Source of the DNA: Halalkalicoccus sp. CG83
GTDB lineage: Archaea; Halobacteriota; Halobacteria; Halobacteriales; Halalkalicoccaceae
Reading direction: 5' to 3'
DNA length: 64,000 bases
Assembly (NCBI RefSeq): GCF_037081715.1
Contig: NZ_JAZDDH010000001.1
Span: 2,232,001 to 2,296,000 of the forward strand
Shown: piece by piece, positions 24,862-33,962 of the stretch
Layout: each line of letters starts with the position of its first letter
Numbering within the stretch: the stretch's first letter is position 1
Notes under the pieces: model-generated
Databases searched by the model: none
Seen by the model: the letters and a program-made list of their open reading frames with translations, nothing else
What the model was told of the DNA's origin: nothing
Program-made: the position numbers and the translations under genes

Positions 24862-26529
24862 TTAGACCAACCGTGGTACCGAGGCCGTGTTACCGGTCGT
24901 GCCGGTAGCTCCCGTCCGGATGGTAGCCGCCGATTCCCCGGAGGCCTCCAATTCGCGAGTCATCTCGGTTCCCGCTTCGTCGATGGTGACCGTCTCCGAA
25001 TGGGTCGCGTACTGCTCGTGTTCGACCGTCAGTTCGTACTCTCCGTACGGAACCTCACGGATCGTCACTACTCCTGCGCCATCGCTGGAGCCGGTCAGCA
25101 CCGTCTCGCCGTTCTCGACGGCGACTTCTGCACCCTCGACGCCCTCGCCGCTCTCCGCATCGACGATCTCGAGCTGGAGGTGTCCCTCCTCGTCTCCGGC
25201 GTTCACTTCGGCCGGATCACTGGACGCGTCGGGTGGATGACTCGGCGAGCCCACGTGATCCCAGGAGCCGACGTGGTTCCCGTCAGCATCGTAGAGTTGA
25301 GCGACTCCCCCGTCCGGGTTGAGCACCTTCTCCCCGTTTCCGAGCGAGATCGTCCGGGTCTCTCCCGGTTCGAGGACGGTTCCCTCCTGGATGGTGACGC
25401 GCTGATCGGTCCCCTCGCTCACGACCTCCCAGCCACCGATCGGAAGCGCGAGTTCGTCGTTTGTGTTGGTAACCGTTATCCGATCCCGATCGAGATCGGC
25501 GTCGCTTTCCATGTGGGTTACCTCGTCGATGCGGATCTCGTCGGGGCTCGCGTACTCCTCGGTTTCGCCGGCTTCGTCAGTGCTGTCCGACTCGTCGGTG
25601 GTATTCGAGTCGTCGGAGTCCTCCGACTCAACGGGTTCGTCGGTGCTGTCCGACTCGTCGGCTTCATCGGTGGTATCCGAGTCGTCGGAATCGTCAGTAC
25701 CCGGGTCGCCGGCTTCGTCAGTGCTGTCCGACTCGTCGGTGTCACCCGTTTCGTCCGACTCGCCGGTCTGATCCGGCTCAGCGGGTTCGCTACTGGTCTC
25801 TGAATCGTCGGAGCCTTCGGTGCCGTCCGAATCACCGGTCTCGTCGGTACTGTCCGACTCGTCGGTCTCGGTCGTCCCGTCCGAGTCGCCAGTCGCATCG
25901 GACTCGTCGGTTCCGTCCGTACTGCTGGAGGCGTCGGACTCGTCAGCGTTACCCGAGATGTCGGTCCCATCCGTACTATCCGACTCGTCCGCCTCGTCCG
26001 TGTCCGTGGCGCCCTCGTTCCCATCGCTCTGGGAGGCGTCCTCACCCTCGTCAGTCGGTGAGTCGGTCTCGTCCGTCCAATCGGGGTCGCCGGTCTCGGT
26101 GGAATCGTTCGGTTCCTCGGTACCGTCGGTCCCGTTACCCTCGTTGGACTCGTCCGTTTCGTCCGTTCCGTCGGAGTCCGTCGTGTTCTCGTCAGTCTCG
26201 CTACTCTCGTCTGTCCCGGAGTCGTCCTCCGGTGTCGGACTCGCGTCTACATCCGGTTCGCTCTCGTTCGCCTCGCCGCCGTCACCGGTATCCGGCTGGT
26301 CTGCTCGGTCGTCGTCGACGGTCTCGTTGGTCCCTTCGGAGGCGTTGGTCGTCTCGTTCGCCCCCGCCGGGTCCGCGGTCGTGTTGTTCACCTCTTCGGC
26401 TCCGGTGGTCTCGTTGTCTTCTTCCGGAGAGCCGTCGCCGCCCAGCCCGGAACAACCGGCGAGGAGGACACAGCCGATCACCACTAAGAGTACGATCGTC
26501 CGCGGCTTTGGTCGCGTTCTTCTTCCCAT
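24862..26529 (-). CDS. Lipoprotein with S/T/D/E stalk, lamin-tail domain and CarboxypepD-like domain
   Basis: 555 aa from the ATG at 26529. The signal segment TIVLLVVIGCVLLAGCSG has a lipobox (LAGC), so the mature protein is probably lipid-anchored outside. A stalk of about 300 residues follows, nearly all Ser, Thr, Asp, Glu and Gly, with NxT/NxS sequons concentrated at its start (NETT, NNTT, NASE). A lamin-tail domain follows (DEIRIDEVTHMES to GSWDHV), then a carboxypeptidase-regulatory-like beta domain (LQLEIVDAESGEGVEGAEV). It is probably a glycosylated surface adhesin or envelope protein. Confidence 0.8.
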   Translation of the reverse strand: MGRRTRPKPRTIVLLVVIGCVLLAGCSGLGGDGSPEEDNETTGAEEVNNTTADPAGANETTNASEGTNETVDDDRADQPDTGDGGEANESEPDVDASPTPEDDSGTDESSETDENTTDSDGTDETDESNEGNGTDGTEEPNDSTETGDPDWTDETDSPTDEGEDASQSDGNEGATDTDEADESDSTDGTDISGNADESDASSSTDGTDESDATGDSDGTTETDESDSTDETGDSDGTEGSDDSETSSEPAEPDQTGESDETGDTDESDSTDEAGDPGTDDSDDSDTTDEADESDSTDEPVESEDSDDSNTTDESDSTDEAGETEEYASPDEIRIDEVTHMESDADLDRDRITVTNTNDELALPIGGWEVVSEGTDQRVTIQEGTVLEPGETRTISLGNGEKVLNPDGGVAQLYDADGNHVGSWDHVGSPSHPPDASSDPAEVNAGDEEGHLQLEIVDAESGEGVEGAEVAVENGETVLTGSSDGAGVVTIREVPYGEYELTVEHEQYATHSETVTIDEAGTEMTRELEASGESAATIRTGATGTTGNTASVPRLV

Positions 26530-26541
26530 ATTACTGATCAA

Positions 26542-26879
26542 CGTATGAAAAATAGATTTTGGCTAGGGTAATATGAAAGTATTCACATGGGACTCGGAAA
26601 ATCGGCGACCGGATTCGGGTACCGAACGGAGGAGACGATGCTCGGCCTCTCGATCGGTCGGAGTTGAGTGACCGGACTACCGTCCCGGTGGTTCGTCGTG
26701 TCGTCTCTCCATTCAACAAGAGACCGAATCCGATCCGTCACCCGATCGTCCGGATGGCGTCCCGTTCAGGGACGATATCTGAGCACAACCTATCTAGTTC
26801 AAATGCTATTGATACTATATTTAATCCATCTACTTCAGAACGTATATTGCGGTGGCGAAACGGCTATAGCAGGAACCGG
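26542..26879. other. Intergenic region between divergent surface-protein genes
   Basis: 338 bp. It is AT-rich close to both starts and must hold the promoters of the lipoprotein (minus) and the Tat protein (plus). The plus-strand frame is open from 26664, but its residues are basic and not haloarchaeal in character, so it is not taken as coding. Confidence 0.4.
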
Positions 26880-27299
26880 ATGAACTCCGCAGAAGATACC
26901 ACTCAGACAGTTAGTTCCTCACGAGAGGATTCAGACCTTCGAGTCTCAAGACGGGACGTCCTCCTGACCGGCACTGCCGGCGCGAGCCTGCTCGCGATGC
27001 CGGGTGCTTCCAGCGCGGCACCCGACGAAACGGCGGCGGAATCGGAGGGCGATGCTCTCGTCATCAACGTGATCGGCTTCGAGATCGACGGACCGCTGGA
27101 CGACTGTCACGTGGAGTACGAGAACGAACGAAAGACGACGGACGACTCGGGAAGCGTCACCTTCGAGACCAGTGACGACTCTCCCGAGATAACGCTGGAA
27201 AAGGAGGGCTGGCAGAACAAGACCGAAACGATCGTCCGAGACGAGACGGGCCAGGAAGTCTACGTTCCCATGTACGTCACCAACGAGATCGATCCGTAG
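26880..27299 (+). CDS. Tat-exported small Ig-like/beta-domain protein
   Basis: 139 aa from the ATG at 26880. The twin-arginine motif VSRRDVLLTG (about 23-32) is followed by an Ala/Gly hydrophobic stretch ending near SSAAP. The mature part of about 85 residues (CHVEYENERKTTDDSGSVTF, then TLEKEGWQNKTETI) looks like a carboxypeptidase-regulatory or Ig-like beta sandwich. It lies between the lamin-tail lipoprotein and the beta-helix protein, pointing to a shared cell-surface role. Function unknown. Confidence 0.65.
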   Translation: MNSAEDTTQTVSSSREDSDLRVSRRDVLLTGTAGASLLAMPGASSAAPDETAAESEGDALVINVIGFEIDGPLDDCHVEYENERKTTDDSGSVTFETSDDSPEITLEKEGWQNKTETIVRDETGQEVYVPMYVTNEIDP

Positions 27300-27507
27300 A
27301 ACGACCACCGAGCCTCCGAGAACTTCGGAAACGGATCAGCGACGATGGGAACCGCGGATGTCACGACCGACGGAACGGCGATCGTACGTTCGCATGAACG
27401 CTCCGGTAGTCGCTCCGTCGACTACTCCTTCGGAACGGAACCGTCCGTCCCGTTACTCGAATAACGTCCGATCGATGCGGTAGTCGGTCCGGCGGACGGT
27501 CGGGACG

Positions 27508-30414
27508 CTAGATCCAGATGCCGGTGGATTGGCCGTTGAACGACACGTCGACGGGTTCGTCCGCGTTGAACTCGGTCAGTGCGCCCGAGAAGACGTACGA
27601 GTCGGGTGCATCGGTGGTTCGACCCGACACCGTCGATCCGCTGACCTGGTCGTAGGAGTTGATCGTCGCACCGTACGCGGTCGACTTCTCGATGTCGCCG
27701 TCCACCCTGACCTCGAACTCGTAGCGCGCCGTCGACCCCCGACCGGCGATCGTGATCACCGTCTCGCCGAACTCGTCGGGATCGACCGAATCACCGTTGA
27801 TCGAGATGTCACCGGGGGCTCCGGTGCTGCTGGTGCTGAAGCTCGTGATCTCACCATCGAGGACGAACGAATCGGATTCGTTCGTCGTCCGGCCGGTAAC
27901 GATCGTATCGAAGTCGTCGTAGCCGATGATCGAGTCGGACTCGCTGATCGTTGCATCGTTCGCGTTCGATTTCTCGACGTCACCGTCGACGCTGAACGTG
28001 TAGTAGACGGTCTCGCCCCGTCCGTTGATCGTGACGACGTCCTCCTCGTCCTCCTCGTCTTCCTCGTCCTCGCCGAGCGTGTCGGGATCGACCGATTCGC
28101 CGTTGATCCGCACCTCGATACCGTCGTCGGCCTCGAAACTGACGATCTCGCCAGTATAAGCAAACGAATCGGGTTCGTTGGTGGTTCGACCCGATACCGT
28201 CGATCCGCTGACCTGGTCGTAGGAGTTGATCGTCGCGCCGTACTCCTCGGACTTCTCGACGTCGCCGTCGACGCTGAACTCGAACTCGTAGTAGGTCGTC
28301 GATCCGCCGCCGGAGACCGTGATCACGTCCCGCTCGTCCTCCTCGTCCTCCTCCTCTTCTACTTCTCGTTCATCACTCTCGATCCAGATGCCGGTGGATT
28401 GACCGTTGAACGACACGTCGACGCGCTCGTCCGCCCCGAACTCGGTTAGTGCGCCCGAGAAGACGTACGAGTCGGGTTCGTTCGTGGTTTGGCCCGTTAC
28501 CGTCGTGCCGTTGACCTGATCGGAGGAGTTGATCGTTGCGCCGTACCGTTCCGACTTCTCGATATCGGCATTGACGCTGAAGTCGAGTTCGTAGCGCGCC
28601 GTCGACCCCCGACCGGCGATCGTGATCACCGTCTCGCCGAACTCGTCGGGAGTGATGGATTCGCCGTCCAGTGATATCGCGGCGGGACCGCCGGTGCTGC
28701 TGGTGCTGAAGCTCGTGATCTCACCATCGAGAACGAACGAATCGGATTCGTTCGTCGTCCGGCCGGTAACGATCGTATCGAAGTCGTCGTAGCCGATGAT
28801 CGAGTCGGACTCGCTGATCGTTGCATCGTTCGCGTTCGATTTCTCGACGCTACCGTCGACGCTGAACGTGTAGTAGACCGTCTCGCCCTGCCCGTTGATC
28901 GTGACGACGTCCTCCACGTCCTCTCCGTCTTCGCCGAGCGTATCGGGATCGACTTCTTCGCCGTTGATCAGCACCTCGATGCCGTCGTCGGCCTCGAAAC
29001 TGACGATCTCGCCGGTGTAAGCGAACGAATCCGGCTCGTTGGTGGTTCGACCCGACACCGTCGACCCGCTGATCTGGTCGTAGGAGTTGATCGTCGCGCC
29101 GTACTCCTCCGACTTCTCGATGTCGCCCTCGACGCTGAACTCGAATTCGTAGTAGGTCGTCGATCCGCCCCCGGAGACCGTGATCACGTCCCGCCCGTCC
29201 TGTTCTTCCTCCTCGTCTTCCTCGTCCTCTTCGTCCTCCTGGTCTTCGTCTTCCTCCGGCTCCTCGCCACCCCCTCCGACGAGGTTGACCGGGGCACCAT
29301 ACCCCGATTCCCAGGGCGTATCGGGTGCACCGAACTGGTTGTCGGCGTCGTTCCAGTTCCGCGTATAACCCTCGTCATCCTGCGGGATGGGGTCCCACCC
29401 CGAGAGGTTGAGGTTGACCTGGCGCCAGGCGAACCCTTCCTGATCGTTGCCGCTGTTGTACGGTGGCCGCTGGGAGTGTGCGAACCGGTTGTTCTCGACC
29501 CAGACACCATCCCACGGGACGCCACGGATCGCGATCGCGTTGATCCCTCCGCCCTGGGTCCTCCGATCCATGCAGAAGGTGTTGTTGCGGACCCGCATCT
29601 CGCCGCCTGCGCGAAGATCGTAGTCAGGGTCGTTCGGATTATCACCGACCCGGGCGGTAGCTTGGTTCTCCTCGAGGCAGTGCATGTCAATGGGGTGGGA
29701 GTAGTGGCGCGGCCCGAAGACGTTGTTCTCGACGACGAACCCCGAGTTCCACCAGCCGTATCCGGCGATGGTGTGGCGGGTCTCGTCGAAGTAGTTGTGG
29801 TGGATCTCGCCGAACCCACGCCTGATGGTGATGCCGTAGCCGTATCCACGCTGGTAGGACTTGTGGATGTGATTGTGGTGGACCTCCGCTTCGGTGACCG
29901 TGCCCTCTCCGTCACCCTTGAGGTGGACGGTGTTCCAGGTCCATCCGAAGAGCTCACAGTTGTCGATCTCGCCGCCGGGACCGCGAAGCCGGATGGCCTG
30001 AGCGAGGTTGTCGTCGTAGTCCCAACGGGTGAACCCGCCGGTCGCGCGCGCTCCCCTGATTCGAAGGCCCGATACGCGCGGACTCCCTCCCGAATCGAAC
30101 AGGGTATACGGCCGCCTGCCGTAGTAGCCGCGACTGTCGGTCCGGATCAGGGCGCCCTCCTGTCCGTTCCGTCCGCGATAGGAGACGAGGGTTTTGGAAC
30201 CGAGGTCGATCTGGTTCTCGCCGGTGAGGTCGATCACCGCGTCGTTCGCGATCGCGATGACGTCGCTGGAGCCGTCGAGCGCGCTCAGAAGCCCATCGGC
30301 GGTCGATACCTCGGTATCGGCGTCCGACGGATGAAGGCCTCCACCGTATCCGTTTCCGCCGCCGATCGGGGAGGACTCGACGGCCTCGGAAACGTTCTCC
30401 GGGGAGTAACTCAT
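27508..30414 (-). CDS. Parallel beta-helix (pectate-lyase-like) protein with duplicated three-domain C-terminal cassette
   Basis: 968 aa. Residues 1-380 form a right-handed beta-helix domain with pectate-lyase-type features: NCELFGWTWNTVHL, VHHNHIHKSYQRG, IHHNYFD. A Glu/Asp linker (384-406) leads to six related beta domains of about 85 residues. They occur as an A-B-C cassette (410-678), an acidic linker, and a second A-B-C cassette (696-968). Repeat units start with V(I/V)T(I/V)xGxG and share ATINSxDQ and SGRTT motifs. No signal peptide is found and an in-frame stop at 30520 bounds the frame, so export is unexplained. Substrate unknown. Confidence 0.75.
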   Translation of the reverse strand: MSYSPENVSEAVESSPIGGGNGYGGGLHPSDADTEVSTADGLLSALDGSSDVIAIANDAVIDLTGENQIDLGSKTLVSYRGRNGQEGALIRTDSRGYYGRRPYTLFDSGGSPRVSGLRIRGARATGGFTRWDYDDNLAQAIRLRGPGGEIDNCELFGWTWNTVHLKGDGEGTVTEAEVHHNHIHKSYQRGYGYGITIRRGFGEIHHNYFDETRHTIAGYGWWNSGFVVENNVFGPRHYSHPIDMHCLEENQATARVGDNPNDPDYDLRAGGEMRVRNNTFCMDRRTQGGGINAIAIRGVPWDGVWVENNRFAHSQRPPYNSGNDQEGFAWRQVNLNLSGWDPIPQDDEGYTRNWNDADNQFGAPDTPWESGYGAPVNLVGGGGEEPEEDEDQEDEEDEEDEEEEQDGRDVITVSGGGSTTYYEFEFSVEGDIEKSEEYGATINSYDQISGSTVSGRTTNEPDSFAYTGEIVSFEADDGIEVLINGEEVDPDTLGEDGEDVEDVVTINGQGETVYYTFSVDGSVEKSNANDATISESDSIIGYDDFDTIVTGRTTNESDSFVLDGEITSFSTSSTGGPAAISLDGESITPDEFGETVITIAGRGSTARYELDFSVNADIEKSERYGATINSSDQVNGTTVTGQTTNEPDSYVFSGALTEFGADERVDVSFNGQSTGIWIESDEREVEEEEDEEDERDVITVSGGGSTTYYEFEFSVDGDVEKSEEYGATINSYDQVSGSTVSGRTTNEPDSFAYTGEIVSFEADDGIEVRINGESVDPDTLGEDEEDEEDEEDVVTINGRGETVYYTFSVDGDVEKSNANDATISESDSIIGYDDFDTIVTGRTTNESDSFVLDGEITSFSTSSTGAPGDISINGDSVDPDEFGETVITIAGRGSTARYEFEVRVDGDIEKSTAYGATINSYDQVSGSTVSGRTTDAPDSYVFSGALTEFNADEPVDVSFNGQSTGIWI
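27511..28329 (-). repeat. Second A-B-C domain cassette of the beta-helix protein
   Basis: Encodes residues 696-968 and repeats the 28381-29187 block closely at both protein and DNA level: long identical stretches are visible, for example around ACGATCGTATCGAAGTCGTC. The offset is about 860 bp. The B domains of the two copies are the most similar, indicating a fairly recent duplication or ongoing conversion. Confidence 0.8.
28381..29187 (-). repeat. First A-B-C domain cassette of the beta-helix protein
   Basis: Encodes residues 410-678. The A domain begins DVITVSGGGSTTYYEF, the B domain DVVTINGQGETVYYTF and the C domain TVITIAGRGSTARYEL. The cassette ends in GQSTGIWI, which is also the last sequence of the protein in the second copy. 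Confidence 0.8.
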
Positions 30415-31017
30415 CCGATGATCCTCCGGTGGTGTAGACTCCCGAGGTAAGCGACAACGGAACGGGAATCCGTCTCCATCCCCTCCGAGTTCGACTGTCG
30501 TGGTTCGAGTACTTCTCCGTTAGGAGCTGTTTTTTGCTTTTTGTTACTATGTTCAACCATTAGGTCGTGATACTAAGATTCGATATATCATGCTTATGGT
30601 TCTAGTATCAGTAGTAGTTTTTACTCTTGTGAAATGTCGTTAAAGGACGTTGAGCGAGAAACGGTAAACCACGAGAACGCGTGATCACGTTCGAGGGCTC
30701 CCCGATCGATCCTCCTTCTCACCGTTCAGTTCGTTCCTCTCCGGAACGACGTCGGGCCTACTCACGCGACCCCTCTCTGATCGTGGTACGGTGAGCACGG
30801 CCGTCAGTCCTCGGAATCGGTCCGAGAGAGAATCACTGCGACGGCCGATCCTCCGTGCTCGGTCGTGACGTCCGGGTTCGACTCGATGAACTCGCCGCGG
30901 CCGTCGACGAGCGCGTTGGGCGTGCGTCTTCCAGGCGACGATCCGTCGTTCGTGAACGATCGTCCGGATCGGGGCCGTTCAGCACCGTTATCCGGCTCGA
31001 TTCCCTACGTTCACTCG
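30415..31017. other. Intergenic region with AT-rich promoter area and a weak broken frame
   Basis: 603 bp. The stretch 30530-30660 is strongly AT-rich and contains inverted repeats GATACTA (30569-30575) and TAGTATC (30603-30609), possibly a regulator site for the beta-helix gene, although the distance to its ATG is about 150 bp. On the minus strand an acidic open frame of about 60 codons ends near 30805 (HGGSAVAVILSRTDSED) but has no start codon; it may be a gene remnant. Confidence 0.35.
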
Positions 31018-31302
31018 ATGAGCCGACCCGCCCCCGCGACCGACGTCGACGGCCCGCCCGACCGCAAGAGCGTGCTGTTCTGTCCGCGCTGTGACCACGC
31101 CAGCCCCGTCGATGGCGACTGGGTCGTCCACACGCATGCGACGAGTCTGGAGTACCGCTGTCCCGACTGCGATGCCCGGATCACTGAACGGAAACGTGAT
31201 CGGCGACCGGATGGCCCGACCAACCCCGCCCTCCGACTCTGGTCGGGCCTCCTTCAAACGGCGACCGTCTGGGTTCGCTCCGCCAAACGGCCGTGCGCCT
31301 GA
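31018..31302 (+). CDS. Small haloarchaeal zinc-ribbon protein
   Basis: 94 aa from the ATG at 31018; the frame extends upstream to 30865 without haloarchaeal character. VLFCPRCDHASPVDGDWVV followed by YRCPDCDARI gives two CxxC pairs 30 residues apart. The block resembles a family of small haloarchaeal zinc-ribbon proteins of unknown function (I recall the name DUF8106). It precedes tfb by about 240 bp and is probably independent of it. Confidence 0.65.
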   Translation: MSRPAPATDVDGPPDRKSVLFCPRCDHASPVDGDWVVHTHATSLEYRCPDCDARITERKRDRRPDGPTNPALRLWSGLLQTATVWVRSAKRPCA

Positions 31303-31509
31303 ACCGACGCGGACCGACCCGATCTGGCATTCTCGTTCCGTCCGATCCGTTCCGACGACTACGTAGCCTGCCGATCCGAAGACCGACGCCTTCTCGTCGG
31401 TCGTAACCACGGGACCACGGACGAACGGTCGAGAACGCTTCTCGACCCGTCTCCAGCCTCCGTGTCGGTCGACCAGAGCGCATGAACGACGTGGACGCCC
31501 GAGCAAGGC

Positions 31510-31516
31510 CTTAATA
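31510..31516 (+). promoter_or_regulatory. TATA-like box of tfb
   Basis: TTAATAA lies about 30 bp before the tfb ATG at 31544, with the purine-rich GGCC just upstream. The spacing fits a leaderless or near-leaderless mRNA. Confidence 0.5.
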
Positions 31517-31543
31517 AGCTCTGAAACGATAATTAAAACGTCA

Positions 31544-32518
31544 ATGAGCCAGCCCACCCGCCAACGCGAACGCGAGCGTGAGTCCGAGACGGAGCAGACG
31601 GCGCAGAAGAAGACGGGCGAGCGGGTGTGTCCGGAGTGCGAATCGAGCGGCCTGGTCAAGAGCAGCGACCAGGGAGAGCTCGTCTGTGACGACTGCGGCC
31701 TGGTTCTCGAGGAGGACAACATCGATCGCGGCCCGGAGTGGCGCGCGTTCAACCACTCCGAACGCCAGAGCAAGTCCCGGGTCGGCGCGCCCACGACCCA
31801 GACGATGCACGATAAGGGACTGACCACCAACATCGACTGGAAGAACCAGGACGCCTACGGTCGGTCGCTCTCCTCCGAGAAGCGCACGCAGATGAACCGG
31901 CTGCGTAAGTGGCAGGAGCGCGTTCGCACGAAGGACGCGGGCGAGCGCAACCTGCAGTTCGCGCTGAGCGAGATCGACCGGATGGCCTCGGCGCTCGGCG
32001 TGCCCCGCTCGGTACGCGAGGTCGCGAGCGTCATGTACCGACGCGCGCTCTCAGAGGACCTGATCCGGGGACGATCGATCGAGGGCGTCGCCACTGGCTG
32101 TCTGTACGCCGCCTGTCGGCGGGAGGGGATCCCGCGCAGCCTCGAGGAGATCGCCGAGGTCTCGCGGGTCGAGCAGAAGGAGATCGGCCGCACCTATCGG
32201 TACGTCTCACAGGAGCTCGGATTCGAGATCACGCCGACCGATCCGAAACAGTTCGTTCCCCGATTCTGCTCCGAACTCGAGGCCAGCGACGAGGTCCGGA
32301 CCAAGGCCAACGAGATCATCGACACGACGGCCGAGGAGGGGCTGCTCTCGGGCAAGTCCCCGACGGGCTACGCCGCCGCGGCGATCTACGCCGCCTCGCT
32401 TCTGTGTAACGAGAAGAAGACCCAGCGCGAGGTCGCCGACGTCGCTCACGTCACCGAGGTCACCATCCGAAACCGCTACCAGGAACAGATCGAGGTCATG
32501 GAGATCCACGGGACCTGA
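31544..32518 (+). CDS. tfb: Transcription initiation factor TFB
   Basis: 324 aa, full length. Zinc ribbon with C29, C32, C48 and C51 (VCPEC and VCDDC). The B-finger/linker region ([20 protein letters not shown]) is followed by two cyclin folds, about 125-220 and 225-320, ending with a helix-turn-helix ([20 protein letters not shown]). It recruits RNA polymerase to TBP-bound TATA boxes. Haloarchaea carry several TFB paralogues; which one this is cannot be told from the window. It is a single-gene unit convergent with the glycosyltransferase operon. Confidence 0.97.
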   Translation: MSQPTRQRERERESETEQTAQKKTGERVCPECESSGLVKSSDQGELVCDDCGLVLEEDNIDRGPEWRAFNHSERQSKSRVGAPTTQTMHDKGLTTNIDWKNQDAYGRSLSSEKRTQMNRLRKWQERVRTKDAGERNLQFALSEIDRMASALGVPRSVREVASVMYRRALSEDLIRGRSIEGVATGCLYAACRREGIPRSLEEIAEVSRVEQKEIGRTYRYVSQELGFEITPTDPKQFVPRFCSELEASDEVRTKANEIIDTTAEEGLLSGKSPTGYAAAAIYAASLLCNEKKTQREVADVAHVTEVTIRNRYQEQIEVMEIHGT

Positions 32519-32552
32519 CGGGCCGACTCGGCGAAGGCGACCACGGGTCGTC

Positions 32553-33962
32553 TCATCGGTCCCGATCGAAACCGACACGCTCCATGGTGCCCCACGACTC
32601 GGCACCCCACAGGAACTCGAGGAAGCCACGCCAGAGGACGAGCGTCCGCCACTGGCGATAGAGGACGTTCTCCAGCACTCCGTAGAGCAACAGCCTCGCG
32701 ATCTCCGAGGGTCGTTCGTACCGTCCGTAGCCGATCAGCTCGCTCAGCACGCCCAGCCACGACAGGAGCGTTCCGAACGCCATCGCCAGCAGGAGGAAGA
32801 TGAGGAAAAACTCGACGTTGACGACCCCCAGGAGGACCGCGATCGGGATCGCGACGTACCCGGCTCCCTCGACGAGCGGACCGAACGCCTCGACGACGAG
32901 GAAGAAGGGCAGCGCGAACGTCCCGGTGGCCCCGTACTTCGGGTTCCCGATCATATCGCGATGTTCGAAGAGGGTATCGAACAGTCCCCTGTTCCATCGA
33001 CGTCGCTGTCGACTGAACGCGGCGGCCGTCTCCGGCACCTCCGTCCAGACGACCGGCTCGGGGAGGAAGACGACGCGATACTCACGGCCCCACTCGCTGA
33101 GACGTCGATGGAGCCGAACGACCAGCTCCATGTCCTCGGTGACGCTGTCGGTGCGATAGCCGCCGACCTCGCGGACGGTCTCGGTGTCGAACATGCCGAA
33201 CGCCCCGGAGATGATGAGGAGGCTGTCGAGCCGGCTCAGTCCCATCCGGCCGGCCAGGAACGCCCGGAGGTACTCCACGGTCTGCACCCCGACCAGGGGG
33301 TGGTGGGAGAGGGCGATCCGCTCGACGATGCCCGAGGAGATCGAACAGCCGTTCGCGACGCGGACGACCCCGCCGGTCGCGACGGTCCGTTCGGGCTCCT
33401 CGAGAAACGGCTGCGCGACGCTCATGAGCGCGTCGCGCTCGATCACCGAATCGGCATCGACCGCGCAGAACAGCGGCTTCTCCGTGAAGAACACGCCGGC
33501 GTTGAGCGCGTCGGCCTTGCCGCCGTTCTCCTTGTCGATGACGGTCAGATCGGCCCACGGCGACCGGTAGATAGCGTTGACGGGTTCCGAGGGGAGCTCC
33601 CAGGGAGGTGAGGCCTCGATCCGCTCGAGATCGAACGCCTCGACGAGCCGCTCGAGCGTCGCGTCCTCGGAGCCGTCGTTGACGACGATGACCTCGCAGT
33701 CGGGGTACTCGAGATCGAGAAAGGATCGGACGCTGTCGACGATGACGGGCGCCTCGTCGTACGCGGGGACGACGACGGCGACGCCGGGCAGGAACGGGGA
33801 GCCGAACTCCGGATACGGCTCCTGGAGAGTCCTCGCCTCGATCGCCGCTTTGAGCTCTCGGAGGGCAACCAGATGGACGACGGCGTACGTCGCGTTGACG
33901 ACGAGGAAGTAGCCGAGGACGAAGACGCCGAACGCGATCAGAACCGCGTTCAACACGTCCAT
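32553..33962 (-). CDS. Membrane family 2 glycosyltransferase (processive polysaccharide synthase type)
   Basis: 469 aa from the ATG at 33962. An N-terminal membrane helix precedes a GT2 domain: VVVPAYDE (64-71), the UDP-binding VVNDGSED, the DxD in AVDADS (169-171), SGAFGMF, TEDMEL and the QRRRW motif of processive synthases. Two or three helices follow (FLIFLLLAMAFGTLLSWLGV). Architecture resembles poly-N-acetylglucosamine and hyaluronan synthases, so it probably makes an exopolysaccharide. Its start overlaps the stop of the HEAT-repeat gene (ATGA), placing it in an operon with a response regulator. Confidence 0.88.
   Translation of the reverse strand: MDVLNAVLIAFGVFVLGYFLVVNATYAVVHLVALRELKAAIEARTLQEPYPEFGSPFLPGVAVVVPAYDEAPVIVDSVRSFLDLEYPDCEVIVVNDGSEDATLERLVEAFDLERIEASPPWELPSEPVNAIYRSPWADLTVIDKENGGKADALNAGVFFTEKPLFCAVDADSVIERDALMSVAQPFLEEPERTVATGGVVRVANGCSISSGIVERIALSHHPLVGVQTVEYLRAFLAGRMGLSRLDSLLIISGAFGMFDTETVREVGGYRTDSVTEDMELVVRLHRRLSEWGREYRVVFLPEPVVWTEVPETAAAFSRQRRRWNRGLFDTLFEHRDMIGNPKYGATGTFALPFFLVVEAFGPLVEGAGYVAIPIAVLLGVVNVEFFLIFLLLAMAFGTLLSWLGVLSELIGYGRYERPSEIARLLLYGVLENVLYRQWRTLVLWRGFLEFLWGAESWGTMERVGFDRDR

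Noticed and set aside
25540-26260. Tandem repeat or CRISPR-like array impression
   Set aside because: The periodic GTCGGACTCGTCG-like units encode the S/T/D/E stalk of the lipoprotein in frame; there are no constant repeats with unique spacers.
27529-28449. Plus-strand open frames over the beta-helix repeats
   Set aside because: They are antisense images of the duplicated repeat domains and repeat with the same period.
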